NCBI RefSeq assembly: GCF_013133775.1
Contig: NZ_JABGBO010000006.1
Location: 62,001-126,000 of the forward strand
Direction of reading: 5' to 3'
DNA: 64,000 nt
DNA from: Pelistega europaea
GTDB lineage: Bacteria; Pseudomonadota; Gammaproteobacteria; Burkholderiales; Burkholderiaceae_B
In this document: one piece after another, positions 1 to 8,239 of the stretch
How positions within the stretch are numbered: position 1 is the stretch's first letter
Layout of the letters: every line of letters starts with the position of its first letter
Notes under the pieces: model-generated
What the model was told of the DNA's origin: nothing
What the model saw: only the letters and a program-made list of their open reading frames with translations
Database searches by the model: none
Translations under genes and position numbers: made by a program

Positions 1-199
1 GCACCAGAGAAAGCTGGCTTGCCATATGCGTATTAAACCAAGATAAACTTAAGTGAATCTTAAGAGATGCAAAGGAGCGTGAATATTGATGCAGATAAGA
101 AGTAGATAAGAGAAGACAAGGTTATAGATAAGGAATGGATAAGAAGGGATGCGGCTGTTTTAAAAAAACAACAAAAAATTGTTAGAACTACATAAATGC

Positions 200-228
200 T
201 TGCATATAAGAAGAAAGATTGGCATAAT
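200..228 (+). promoter_or_regulatory. Promoter of tRNA-Asn
   Basis: A -35-like TTGCAT (200-205) and a -10-like CATAAT (223-228) are separated by exactly 17 bp and lie about 17 bp before the tRNA 5' end. This is the expected sigma-70 layout for a stable RNA gene. Bases 1-199 show no gene that I can support. Confidence 0.55.
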
Positions 229-244
229 TCTAAATCTTGATGCT

Positions 245-319
245 TGCCTAGTAGCTCAGCGGTAGAGCAGCGGACTGTTAATCCGTTGGTCACTGGTTCG
301 ATCCCAGTCTGGGCAGCCA
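245..319 (+). tRNA. tRNA-Asn (anticodon GTT)
   Basis: The cloverleaf is complete. A 7-bp acceptor stem pairs TGCCTAG (245-251) with CTGGGCA (309-315), followed by discriminator G316 and an encoded CCA (317-319). The anticodon GTT is at 277-279 in the typical ACTGTTAAT loop, and the T arm carries GGTTCGATCC. It is 75 nt long, with a D loop one base shorter than in E. coli tRNA-Asn. It is a single-gene unit with its own promoter and terminator. Confidence 0.97.
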
Positions 320-326
320 GAATTTT

Positions 327-366
327 AAGCCTCTTGTGATTTTTCGCAAGAGGCTTTTGTGTTTTT
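327..366 (+). terminator. Rho-independent terminator of tRNA-Asn
   Basis: A perfect 10-bp stem pairs AAGCCTCTTG (327-336) with CAAGAGGCTT (347-356). A T-rich tract (TTGTGTTTTT) follows, 8 bases after the tRNA CCA end. Confidence 0.85.
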
Positions 367-681
367 ACTTTGTGACTTATCAAGTCATTGGGCTATCTTA
401 ACAATAATAGTTTGTAGACAAAGTAAAGGATGAGAAACATAGCAGATGCATGGGTTTGGCATCAACAAAACCCGTATCTCAAAAGTAAAAAATGTTTTTT
501 ATCAAAGGATAAGAGAAGAGAGAGTAACGTGTTTTCTTATTTTTGATGTTAGTGTTGAACACGTTTTTGACCTTTAGTTAAAAGCATATTTTCTTGTATC
601 AAAATTTCCGCTGTCATGGGAGATTCAGTGTACAATACAGTTTTACTGGCGTGAAGAAATATTCCATCTAACAAGTAAGCT
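367..681. other. Intergenic stretch before ispA
   Basis: No convincing gene is visible on either strand. A TACAAT hexamer at 631-636, about 46 bp before ispA, could be a -10 element, but no good -35 sits at the right distance. In many betaproteobacteria a small xseB gene lies directly before ispA; no XseB-like frame is seen here. Confidence 0.4.
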
Positions 682-1596
682 ATGAATGACGCATCCCTTT
701 CTTTTTCTGAATGGCTATCATTGGCTGTTGCACAAGTCGAACAATGTTTGCACGAGCAGTTGCCAGCACAAAAGGAGTTGCCTCAGGTATTGCATGAGGC
801 AATGCGTTATGCAGTTTTGGGTCCTGGCAAGCGAGTGCGTGCTGCCCTTGTTTATGCTACAGGCTTGGCTTGTTCGCACGATAATCAACTAGAACCTCAG
901 CAGCTTAGAGCGTTGTCGCTGGCAGCTGCTGCTGTTGAAATGATTCATGCTTACTCTTTAGTGCATGATGATTTGCCTTGTATGGATGACGATGATATGC
1001 GTCGAGGTAGACCTACTTGTCATATCCAATATGGTGAGGCAATGGCGTTATTAGCAGCTGATGCGTTGCAACCACTAGCATTTCAGCAGTTAGCACAAAT
1101 GCCCATTTCTTCTGCTTTAGTGACACAGGCAGTTGATGTACTGGCACAGGCTGCTGGCAGTCATGGTATGGTAGGGGGGCAGGTGATTGATGTGGCTAAT
1201 GTGGGCAATTTGCTAGAGTTATCCCAGCTACAGCAGATGCACCGCATGAAGACGGGAGCTATGATTGAGGCGAGTGTAAGGTTGGGAGCGATTGCATTGG
1301 GAGCTGCTTCTGCAATACGCCAGTCGTTAGAGGATTATGCTGCTGCCATTGGTTTGGCATTCCAGGTTGTTGACGATATTTTAGATGTCACAGCGGATAG
1401 TCAAGCATTGGGCAAGACAGCCGGCAAGGATGCTCAAGCTCATAAGCCGACTTATGTGTCGTTGATGGGACTAGAACAATCGCAACAATTTGCTGAAGAA
1501 TTACATCGGGCCGCACTCAAGGCATTACTACCTATCGGTGGGCAGGCTCAACGTTTAAAAGAATTGGCTGATTTTATTATTTGCCGTCACTATTAA
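682..1596 (+). CDS. ispA: (2E,6E)-farnesyl diphosphate synthase
   Basis: A 304-residue trans-prenyltransferase that condenses isopentenyl diphosphate with dimethylallyl and geranyl diphosphate to make farnesyl diphosphate, the precursor of undecaprenyl phosphate and the quinone tail. The first aspartate-rich motif DDLPCMD is at residues 96-102, followed by the RRGRPT segment. The second, DDILD, is at 231-235, and the allylic-substrate lysine/arginine region (GPGKRVR) is near residue 48. Length is normal for IspA. dxs follows after 9 bp, so the two are surely co-transcribed and supply the same pathway. The usual partner xseB is absent upstream. The ribosome binding site is weak, but the start gives the family-standard N-terminus. 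Confidence 0.95.
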   Translation: MNDASLSFSEWLSLAVAQVEQCLHEQLPAQKELPQVLHEAMRYAVLGPGKRVRAALVYATGLACSHDNQLEPQQLRALSLAAAAVEMIHAYSLVHDDLPCMDDDDMRRGRPTCHIQYGEAMALLAADALQPLAFQQLAQMPISSALVTQAVDVLAQAAGSHGMVGGQVIDVANVGNLLELSQLQQMHRMKTGAMIEASVRLGAIALGAASAIRQSLEDYAAAIGLAFQVVDDILDVTADSQALGKTAGKDAQAHKPTYVSLMGLEQSQQFAEELHRAALKALLPIGGQAQRLKELADFIICRHY

Positions 1597-1605
1597 TACA
1601 AAGTT

Positions 1606-3537
1606 ATGACATTACTATCAACTATTCAAAACCCTGCCGATATAAAGCATTTGAGTTGCACTCAGCTTCGTGCTTTAGCGGATGAGTTGCGCCAATATAT
1701 TATTCATTCTGTGGCGCAAACAGGTGGGCATCTATCGTCTAATTTAGGGACAGTAGAGCTGACTGTGGCTTTGCATAAGGTATTTGACACTCCTCATGAC
1801 CGTATTATTTGGGATGTTGGGCATCAGTCATATGCACATAAGATTTTGACTGGACGACGAGATCAAATGAAGTCATTGCGACAAGCAGGTGGGATTTCAG
1901 GATTTCCCAAGCGTAGCGAGTCCGAATACGATGCTTTTGGCACAGCACACTCATCCACTTCTATATCTGCTGCGTTGGGGATGGCTGTTGTTTCTCGTAA
2001 TAAGAAAATCAATCGTCAACATATTGCCGTCATCGGTGATGGGGCAATGACAGCAGGCATGTCATTTGAGGCATTAAATAATGCAGGGGTGACTCCTGGC
2101 ATTAATTTGCTTGTCATTCTTAATGATAACGATATGTCAATATCTCCACCAGTAGGGGCTCTTAATAAGTACCTGACACGCTTGATGTCGGGTAGTCTTG
2201 CCAAGGATGCCCATGACTTTGGCAAAGCTGTTTTAGAACAACTACCTAGCCCTGTGATGGAGATTGCCCGCAAGGTAAAAGGTCATGCCAAGGGTATGTT
2301 GGGGCCAGCAACCTTATTTGAGGAATTAGGGTTTAATTACTCCGGGCCAATTGATGGGCATGATTTGAGTGCATTAATTCCTACTTTAGAAAATCTGAAG
2401 AAACTTGGTGGGTTACAATTCTTGCACGTCATTACAAAGAAAGGGCAAGGGTACAAGTTAGCTGAAGCTGATCCTGTTTTATATCATGGTCCTGGCAAGT
2501 TTGATCCTATGGTGGGTATTCAAACTAAAAAACCAGGCAAACCAACGTTCACGCAGGTATTTGGTGAGTGGATTTGCGACCAAGCAGCAGCTGATGAGCA
2601 TTTAATGGGTATCACGCCTGCTATGCGAGAGGGTAGTGGTTTAGTTGAGTTTGAGCAACGGTTTCCTACACGTTATTTTGATGTGGGTATTGCTGAGCAA
2701 CATGCGGTGACATTTGGTGCTGGGATTGCTTGTGAGGGGTTTAAGCCAGTAGTGGCAATTTATTCAACTTTCTTGCAACGTGGTTATGATCAGTTAATTC
2801 ATGATGTGGCATTGCAGAATTTAGACGTAACTTTTGCTCTGGATAGGGCTGGTATTGTGGGTGCGGATGGAGCAACACATGCTGGTAATTACGATATTGC
2901 TTATTTGCGTTGTATCCCCAATATGGTGGTGAGCACCCCCTCAGATGAGAATGAGTGCCGCTTATTGCTCAACACCTGTTACCAATTCAAGGGGCCTGCG
3001 AGTGTACGTTATCCTCGTGGTTCTGGAGTAGGAGCAGAGGTCGTCAAGACATTAGATACGGTGCCGCTTGGTAAAGCTGTCGTCAGACGGTATTCATCAT
3101 CTGCTGTACCTCTTTCAACTCGAGCTACCTCAAGTGTTGAAAATCCACACCTTGCAGCAGATACAAATGCTGAGCGTCTAACACAACCCGTAGCTATATT
3201 AGCTTTTGGTACTTTGTTATATCCAGCATTGGCAGCGGCAGAGAAACTTGATGCTACGGTAGTGGATATGCGTTTTGTTAAACCTCTTGATGAAGAGTTA
3301 ATTCTTGAATTGGCTCATACCCATCAAGCGTTTGTGACGATTGAAGAAGGTTGTATCATGGGTGGTGCGGGTAGTGCAGTGAGCGAGTTTTTAAATCAGT
3401 CGGGTATGTCTTTACCTGTGCTACAACTGGGTTTGCCTGATAATTTCATTGACCACGGTGAACAACAGTCTATTTTGGCGAGTTTGGGTTTAGATGCCAC
3501 AGGAATAGAGAAAAGTATCCGTGAGTGGCAAAAATAA
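1606..3537 (+). CDS. dxs: 1-deoxy-D-xylulose-5-phosphate synthase
   Basis: A 643-residue thiamine-diphosphate enzyme that joins pyruvate and glyceraldehyde 3-phosphate, the first step of the MEP isoprenoid pathway; the product also feeds thiamine and pyridoxal synthesis. The cofactor-binding motif runs from GDGAMTAG (144-151) to NDNDMSIS (173-180). The catalytic glutamate is E364 in IAEQHAVTF, and the C-terminal transketolase domain is complete. It is longer than the roughly 620 residues usual for the family because of a Ser/Thr/Ala-rich insertion at about residues 494-527, just before the C-terminal domain. It sits 9 bp behind ispA in the same operon. Confidence 0.96.
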   Translation: MTLLSTIQNPADIKHLSCTQLRALADELRQYIIHSVAQTGGHLSSNLGTVELTVALHKVFDTPHDRIIWDVGHQSYAHKILTGRRDQMKSLRQAGGISGFPKRSESEYDAFGTAHSSTSISAALGMAVVSRNKKINRQHIAVIGDGAMTAGMSFEALNNAGVTPGINLLVILNDNDMSISPPVGALNKYLTRLMSGSLAKDAHDFGKAVLEQLPSPVMEIARKVKGHAKGMLGPATLFEELGFNYSGPIDGHDLSALIPTLENLKKLGGLQFLHVITKKGQGYKLAEADPVLYHGPGKFDPMVGIQTKKPGKPTFTQVFGEWICDQAAADEHLMGITPAMREGSGLVEFEQRFPTRYFDVGIAEQHAVTFGAGIACEGFKPVVAIYSTFLQRGYDQLIHDVALQNLDVTFALDRAGIVGADGATHAGNYDIAYLRCIPNMVVSTPSDENECRLLLNTCYQFKGPASVRYPRGSGVGAEVVKTLDTVPLGKAVVRRYSSSAVPLSTRATSSVENPHLAADTNAERLTQPVAILAFGTLLYPALAAAEKLDATVVDMRFVKPLDEELILELAHTHQAFVTIEEGCIMGGAGSAVSEFLNQSGMSLPVLQLGLPDNFIDHGEQQSILASLGLDATGIEKSIREWQK

Positions 3538-3552
3538 GTCCTCCTATTAGTA

Positions 3553-3595
3553 GGGGCATTTACGAAATAGTTCTTGTTTAAATTTAAAATGCCCC
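3553..3595 (+). terminator. Hairpin after dxs, possible terminator
   Basis: A 9-bp stem pairs GGGGCATTT (3553-3561) with AAATGCCCC (3587-3595) around a 25-nt AT-rich loop. No T tract follows, so it is a weak terminator candidate or an RNA-stabilising hairpin at the end of ispA-dxs. Confidence 0.4.
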
Positions 3596-3687
3596 CATAC
3601 TTACTAAAAATTTAAGATTTTGTCCGTGAGGGATAATGTTGAATCCATATCTTGCAGTATTGTAGATGGATATCGCCTCTGGAAGAA

Positions 3688-3721
3688 AATGCAGGTGTGT
3701 AGTTGAACTGCCATCTGCATT
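3688..3721 (+). promoter_or_regulatory. Hairpin in the folE2 leader
   Basis: A 10-bp stem with one G-U pair joins AATGCAGGTG (3688-3697) to CATCTGCATT (3712-3721), with a 14-nt loop. It ends 24 bp before the folE2 start, just upstream of the ribosome binding site (AGGTAAAG). A smaller ATCCAT/ATGGAT pairing lies further upstream (about 3641-3671). A cis-acting RNA role is possible but not shown. Confidence 0.35.
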
Positions 3722-3745
3722 CGTATTTTAAACAGGTAAAGAATA

Positions 3746-4543
3746 ATGAGTGAACCACTTGGCACTGTGATGCCAGATGTACAAAGTAGTTTTGATCCCC
3801 GTCATATCGCTATTCAGCGTGTTGGTATTCGTCGTATTAAGTCTCCACTTGTGTTGCAACAGCCTGATGGCTCATTGCAGTCAACTGTCGGTGAGTGGAC
3901 CTTGACCGTATTTTTACCCGAGACGGAAAAGGGGACTCATATGTCACGTTTTGCTGCCTTATTATTTGAACATCGTCAGACCCCAATGACGATACAGCGC
4001 TTTCAGCAGCTAGCTGTGGATATGTTGCCATTATTGCATGCAGAGCAGGGCGATATTACCGTGACTTTCCCTTATTTTATGACCAAAAAAGCCCCTGTCT
4101 CCGAGGTGCCTAGTTTGATGGATTATCAGATTACTTGGATGGCAAAAGCATGGCGTGATAGTACAGAATTTACATTGACTATCCAAGTACCGGTAATGAG
4201 TTTATGCCCTTGTTCCAAAGCTATTTCAGAATATGGAGCCCATAATCAACGCTCACATATCACCGTGGAATTGGTTAGTCGCGAAGCCTTTAATATGGAT
4301 GAAATTATTCGCAAGATAGAGCATCAGGGGGCAAGTGAATTATGGACATTATTAAAACGTCCTGATGAGAAGTTTGTCACTGAACATTCCTATGACAACC
4401 CCAAGTTTGTAGAGGATTTGATTCGTGATGTGGCTGCTGAGATAAAGGGCTTGCCAGGGTTATTACGTTACAAAATTGAGGCGGAAAATTTTGAATCTAT
4501 CCATAATCATTCAGCTTATGCTGTGATAGAGGGAGAAGTGTAA
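3746..4543 (+). CDS. folE2: GTP cyclohydrolase FolE2 (type IB)
   Basis: A 265-residue enzyme converting GTP to 7,8-dihydroneopterin triphosphate, the entry to folate (and queuosine) synthesis. The FolE2 signature is CPCSK, with C154 and C156, followed by the conserved segment ending at H171; one cysteine and nearby His/Glu residues hold the catalytic metal. FolE2 enzymes tolerate metals other than zinc and often back up zinc-dependent FolE. I see no clear Zur operator in front; instead the 208-bp upstream gap holds hairpins. The start has a good ribosome binding site (AGGTAAAG). A strong terminator follows, so it is probably a single-gene unit or the end of the ispA-dxs operon. Confidence 0.95.
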   Translation: MSEPLGTVMPDVQSSFDPRHIAIQRVGIRRIKSPLVLQQPDGSLQSTVGEWTLTVFLPETEKGTHMSRFAALLFEHRQTPMTIQRFQQLAVDMLPLLHAEQGDITVTFPYFMTKKAPVSEVPSLMDYQITWMAKAWRDSTEFTLTIQVPVMSLCPCSKAISEYGAHNQRSHITVELVSREAFNMDEIIRKIEHQGASELWTLLKRPDEKFVTEHSYDNPKFVEDLIRDVAAEIKGLPGLLRYKIEAENFESIHNHSAYAVIEGEV

Positions 4544-4644
4544 CTGATAAGTGTGTTTTCTTTGCCTTTGATAGCATGTGATATAGCTTCTAGGTGATAA
4601 AGAAAGTGACATAATTCTCCTAAATACTAGCCTTTGATAAAGAG

Positions 4645-4676
4645 CCTGCTATGAATAAGAAATAGCGGGTTTTTTT
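4645..4676 (+). terminator. Rho-independent terminator after folE2
   Basis: An 8-bp stem pairs CCTGCTAT (4645-4652) with ATAGCGGG (4662-4669), followed by a run of seven T. Confidence 0.85.
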
Positions 4677-4744
4677 ATGGACAAAAAATATTAGAGCAAG
4701 CATTTTTAAGGTTAGTAGTAGCCATACTTTAAAAGTAAATAAGT

Positions 4745-4810
4745 AATAATGATACGGTTGCCAAAAAAGCCTTGGAAATGTATACTTACTGATTAATGAT
4801 ATTAATTATT
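4745..4810 (+). promoter_or_regulatory. Fur-box-like sites before the metal importer operon
   Basis: Bases 4792-4810 match the 19-bp Fur consensus GATAATGATAATCATTATC at 14 of 19 positions. A further half site AATAATGATA at 4745-4754 matches 9 of 10. The distal site lies about 35 bp before the chosen start of the binding-protein gene, where a promoter would be. This suggests iron repression of the whole operon. The match was counted by eye. Confidence 0.6.
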
Positions 4811-4843
4811 ATTCATATTTTTATTAATAATAAAAGGGAAATT

Positions 4844-5959
4844 ATGTTACAAAAATTACGCCTTTCTTCTGCATTAGTCGCAGGTTTATTGATGACTGGT
4901 TTATCTCATGTCTATGCTAAACCAGTAGAAATTACCGATTTAGCGGATCGCAAAGTAACGGTGGATGTACCTGCTAAAAAAGCTGTGGTGGGCTTTTATT
5001 ATCAAGATTATCTTGCTATTGCTGGGACTAAAGTTCTTGATAATGTTGTGGGCTTTTCTAAAGCTGTTTGGACAGATTGGGCACCTCCTAGCTGGGCGGC
5101 TTTCAGCAAGGCGCTACCTAAATTGGAGAAGTTGGAAGATGTAGGTGAAGTAGAGGTAGGGACATTCTCTGTTGAGAAAGTACTTTCTCTACGTCCTGAT
5201 GTATTAATACTGGCAAAGTGGCAATATGATGCATTGGGTTCAGACCTAGATGCATTAGAAGAAGCTAAGATTCCTGTCGTTGTATTAGATTACAACGCAC
5301 AAACCGTTGATGCTCATGTTAAAACCACAAAATTGATTGGTGTACTCACAGGCAATGAAGAGCGTGCAGATGAATTGGCCAATTACTATGCTAATACTGT
5401 TAAAGAAATTCAGGATCGTGTGAAAAAAGCAAATCTTCCACAACCAAAGGTCTATGCTGAGTTTGGTAACAAAGGTCCTTCAGAGTATAGTGTTAGTTTT
5501 GGTAAGAGTATGTGGGGCTCGATGATTACTTTAGTAGGAGCAGACAATATTTCTAAGAATGCTGTGGAATATTACGGTCCTGTAAATCCTGAGTTGGTAC
5601 TTGCAGCCAAACCAGATGCTATTATCATCACAGGTCGTGAGACAGAGCTTAAGAAAAACCCAGAGGCTTTGGTAATGGGCTTTAATATCCCTAAAGCAGA
5701 GGCTGAGAAACGTTTAGCAGGCTTTGCAAAACGCTCAGGTTGGTCTAGTCTTCCAGCAATTAAGAACCACCGTTTATATGGTGCTTACCATGCGAACTCT
5801 CGCACATTGTCTGATATTGCCTCTATTCAATTTGTAGCTAAAGCAGCTTACCCTGAGTTATTTAAGGATTTAAATCCTACCCAAACTTATCTTGATTTCT
5901 ACAAGAAATATCTTCCTGTAGAGCCAGAAGGTACTTTTTACCTAGAAGAGGGTAAGTAA
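4844..5959 (+). CDS. Periplasmic binding protein of a FecB-type metal-chelate ABC importer
   Basis: A 371-residue solute-binding protein of the FecB/BtuF/TroA-like class III fold. A signal peptide (KLRLSS, a hydrophobic stretch, then a YAKP site near residue 25) precedes the ITDLADRKVTV opening strand typical of siderophore, haem or cobalamin binding proteins. The start at 4844 is chosen because AAAAGGGA lies 7-9 bp upstream; an in-frame ATG 48 bp earlier would begin inside the Fur-like site. The segment GFSKAVWTDWAPPSW is unusually Trp-rich and may mark the ligand site. Permease and ATPase follow directly. The substrate is unknown: a ferric siderophore, haem or another metal complex are all possible. 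Confidence 0.85.
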   Translation: MLQKLRLSSALVAGLLMTGLSHVYAKPVEITDLADRKVTVDVPAKKAVVGFYYQDYLAIAGTKVLDNVVGFSKAVWTDWAPPSWAAFSKALPKLEKLEDVGEVEVGTFSVEKVLSLRPDVLILAKWQYDALGSDLDALEEAKIPVVVLDYNAQTVDAHVKTTKLIGVLTGNEERADELANYYANTVKEIQDRVKKANLPQPKVYAEFGNKGPSEYSVSFGKSMWGSMITLVGADNISKNAVEYYGPVNPELVLAAKPDAIIITGRETELKKNPEALVMGFNIPKAEAEKRLAGFAKRSGWSSLPAIKNHRLYGAYHANSRTLSDIASIQFVAKAAYPELFKDLNPTQTYLDFYKKYLPVEPEGTFYLEEGK

Positions 5960-7000
5960 TTGAATAACCCATCGGTTGTTGCCGATATTGTAAAGAACCA
6001 GCGTAGGCTTGAGCGCAAACGCTGGTTTGTATTATTGGCATTTATTATTATCAGTATTGTTGGACTGGTTTTTGATATTGTGACAGGTCCCTCTATGTTA
6101 CCTGTTAAAGAAGTGATTTATGCTTTAATAGGCCATGAAACCAGTGATGCTATCAGTCGGGTTATTGTGCATGATTTGCGTTTACCTATGGCTCTGATGG
6201 CTTTGGTTGTGGGGGCTGCATTAGGTGTTGGTGGAGCAGAAATCCAAACCCTATTAAATAATCCCATGGCAAGCCCCTATACCTTGGGTTTGGCTGCAGC
6301 AGCGGGGTTGGGGGCCTCTTTGGTGATTGCTTTTGGTGGCCCAGGTGTACCACAGGAGTTTGCTGTGCCAGTAGGGGCTTTTGTCATGACAATGTTGGCG
6401 TCTGCTGTGCTGTTTACTTTTGCATCTATGCGTCGCTTTACCTCGGCTATGCTCGTGTTAGTTGGTATTGCTTTATTATTTTTGTTCCAATCTATTCTTT
6501 CGCTTATCCAATATATCGCAGCACCAGAAATTTCCCAACAAATTTTATTCTGGTTGTTTGGTAGTCTAACCAAAGCCACATGGAAGAGTTTATTTCTTAC
6601 GACAGTAGTCACTGCGGTATGTATTTATTTGCTATCACGTGATGTATGGAAATTAACCGCCTTAAGATTAGGTGAGGATAGGGCCACTAGCCTAGGCATT
6701 AATTTACAGCGATTGCGTTTTAAAACTCTTGTTATTGTAGCTATGATGACGGCAACTGCAATTAGTTTTGTTGGCATTATTGGATTTATCGGTTTGGTTG
6801 CTCCCCATGTATCACGTATGTTGTTAGGAGAAGACCAACGCTTTTTCCTACCTGGTTCTATGTTGGTGGGAGCTGCTTTTCTGTCTATCGCTTCAGTACT
6901 ATCAAAGGTGATTATTCCCGGAGCCCTCTTTCCTGTTGGGATTGTGACCTCGTTTGTTGGGGTGCCTTTCTTGTTTTGGATTATTTTGACGAAACGCTAG
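5960..7000 (+). CDS. FecCD-family ABC importer permease
   Basis: A 346-residue inner-membrane permease with about nine or ten hydrophobic segments. It carries the FecCD hallmarks GGAEIQTLLNNPMASPYTLG near residue 90 and GFIGLVAPHVSRMLLGEDQR near 273, which includes the coupling loop to the ATPase. It begins with TTG directly after the stop of the binding-protein gene; a GAGGGTAAG sequence overlaps that stop and serves as ribosome binding site, and starting at a later Met would delete the first membrane span. Only one permease gene is present, so the transporter is presumably a homodimer as in BtuCD-type systems. Confidence 0.9.
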   Translation: MNNPSVVADIVKNQRRLERKRWFVLLAFIIISIVGLVFDIVTGPSMLPVKEVIYALIGHETSDAISRVIVHDLRLPMALMALVVGAALGVGGAEIQTLLNNPMASPYTLGLAAAAGLGASLVIAFGGPGVPQEFAVPVGAFVMTMLASAVLFTFASMRRFTSAMLVLVGIALLFLFQSILSLIQYIAAPEISQQILFWLFGSLTKATWKSLFLTTVVTAVCIYLLSRDVWKLTALRLGEDRATSLGINLQRLRFKTLVIVAMMTATAISFVGIIGFIGLVAPHVSRMLLGEDQRFFLPGSMLVGAAFLSIASVLSKVIIPGALFPVGIVTSFVGVPFLFWIILTKR

Positions 7001-7010
7001 GGGAAGAAGA

Positions 7011-7775
7011 ATGTTAGAGCTACAAAATGTCATGGTGAAACGAGGCTCTTTGATGATTGCGGATAATGCCAACATTTCCTTAGTGCCTGGCAAAACGTAT
7101 ACCATTCTAGGACCCAACGGAGCAGGGAAGTCCACATTGCTAAAAACCATTTTTGGTGAAGTGCCTTTCACTGGACAAATGCGTTATAAAGATCGCGTCT
7201 TTTCTCATAAACATCTTTTGCGTTGGCGTAAACCTATAGGGTATATGCCGCAGGACTCAGCGGTAGAAGCCTCTTTGACAGTAATGGAGGTGGTGTTATT
7301 AGGGCGGATTGATGCACTTAATATGCATGTGAGTGATGAGTTGTTGGAAGAAACAGCGCAGATTTTAGACTTACTGAACATTGCTCACCTTGCTCACCGA
7401 GATGTGATGCGATTAAGTGGGGGGCAGCGTCAACTAGTGATGTTTGCACAGGTGCTGCTACGTCGTCCAGAAGTGTTAATGCTGGATGAGCCTGTGAGTG
7501 CCCTTGATATGCACCACCAGCTTAATCTGCTTGGACGAGTCTGTGATTATACAAAACAACACCAGTTAATCACAGTAATGGTGTTACATGATTTAAGTCT
7601 AGCTGCACAATTCTCCGATGAGATTATTCTGTTAGGGCATGGCAAAATTCAGGCACAAGGAAATCCTACTGAGGTTTTGACAGCTGATGTGATTAGTGAC
7701 TTGTATAAGGTAGATATTGAGATTTTATACGATAGTAGAAAACTACCGGTGATTCGACCCGTACGACATTTCTGA
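7011..7775 (+). CDS. ABC importer ATP-binding protein (FecE type)
   Basis: A 254-residue nucleotide-binding subunit with Walker A GPNGAGKST, signature LSGGQRQL, Walker B VLMLDEP followed by VSALD, and the switch histidine in VLHDLS. Length and motif spacing are those of FecE/FepC/BtuD. It is 10 bp behind the permease, with a purine-rich GGGGAAGAAGA ribosome binding site. It powers uptake together with the preceding binding protein and permease. The pseudoazurin gene begins 23 bp downstream. Confidence 0.92.
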   Translation: MLELQNVMVKRGSLMIADNANISLVPGKTYTILGPNGAGKSTLLKTIFGEVPFTGQMRYKDRVFSHKHLLRWRKPIGYMPQDSAVEASLTVMEVVLLGRIDALNMHVSDELLEETAQILDLLNIAHLAHRDVMRLSGGQRQLVMFAQVLLRRPEVLMLDEPVSALDMHHQLNLLGRVCDYTKQHQLITVMVLHDLSLAAQFSDEIILLGHGKIQAQGNPTEVLTADVISDLYKVDIEILYDSRKLPVIRPVRHF

Positions 7776-7798
7776 TGTATTTTTTTAGAGGTGATGAA

Positions 7799-8236
7799 AT
7801 GATGAAAAAAATGATGTTAACAGGATTAGCTGTAATGTTGTCTAGTACCGCTTTTGCAGCAAACTATGAGGTGAAAATGCTTAATCATGGTGCAGATGGC
7901 GGTATGGTGTTTGAGCCTGCATTTATTAAAGCCAATGTAGGTGATACAGTGACATTTGTGCCAACTAATAAAGGTCATTGGGTGCAAAGTAAAGTAGTCC
8001 CTGAAGGGGCAGAGAAGTTCTTATCCAAAGAAGATGAGCAGTTCGAATTGAAACTTACCCATGAGGGTGTTTATGTTTATGTATGCCCACCACATCGTAT
8101 GATGAATATGAGTGGTATTATCCAAGTAGGTACAGCAACTAACAAAGAAAAAGCGGAAAAAGTGGCTTTAGATATTGATAAACGCGCGATGGATAATAAA
8201 GGTCGTCTTAAGAAATATATTGAACAAATCAAATAA
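7799..8236 (+). CDS. Pseudoazurin (periplasmic type I copper protein)
   Basis: A 145-residue preprotein with a signal peptide ending at about residue 20 (STAFA, then ANYEV). The four type I copper ligands are all present: H60 (in NKGHW), C96 and H99 (in VCPPH) and M104 (in MNMSG). This spacing is that of pseudoazurin. An AGAGGTGA ribosome binding site favours 7799 (or the adjacent ATG at 7802). Pseudoazurins usually pass electrons to nitrite or nitrous oxide reductase, but none of these is in the window. Here the gene is co-directional and tightly packed with a Fur-boxed metal importer, which suggests a redox or copper-handling role in metal-chelate processing. That role is inference. Confidence 0.9.
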   Translation: MMKKMMLTGLAVMLSSTAFAANYEVKMLNHGADGGMVFEPAFIKANVGDTVTFVPTNKGHWVQSKVVPEGAEKFLSKEDEQFELKLTHEGVYVYVCPPHRMMNMSGIIQVGTATNKEKAEKVALDIDKRAMDNKGRLKKYIEQIK

Positions 8237-8239
8237 ATT

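Noticed and set aside
60-383. A 107-codon minus-strand frame
   Set aside because: It runs antisense across tRNA-Asn and its terminator; the QTGIEPVTNGL-like segment is the usual artefact of translating the reverse of a tRNA gene.
4796-4843. Earlier start for the metal-chelate binding protein
   Set aside because: It would begin inside the Fur-like site and place extra hydrophobic residues before a normal signal peptide; ATG 4844 has a good ribosome binding site.
7799-8236. Denitrification locus
   Set aside because: The pseudoazurin alone does not imply denitrification; no nitrite or nitrous oxide reductase or their maturation genes are in the window.
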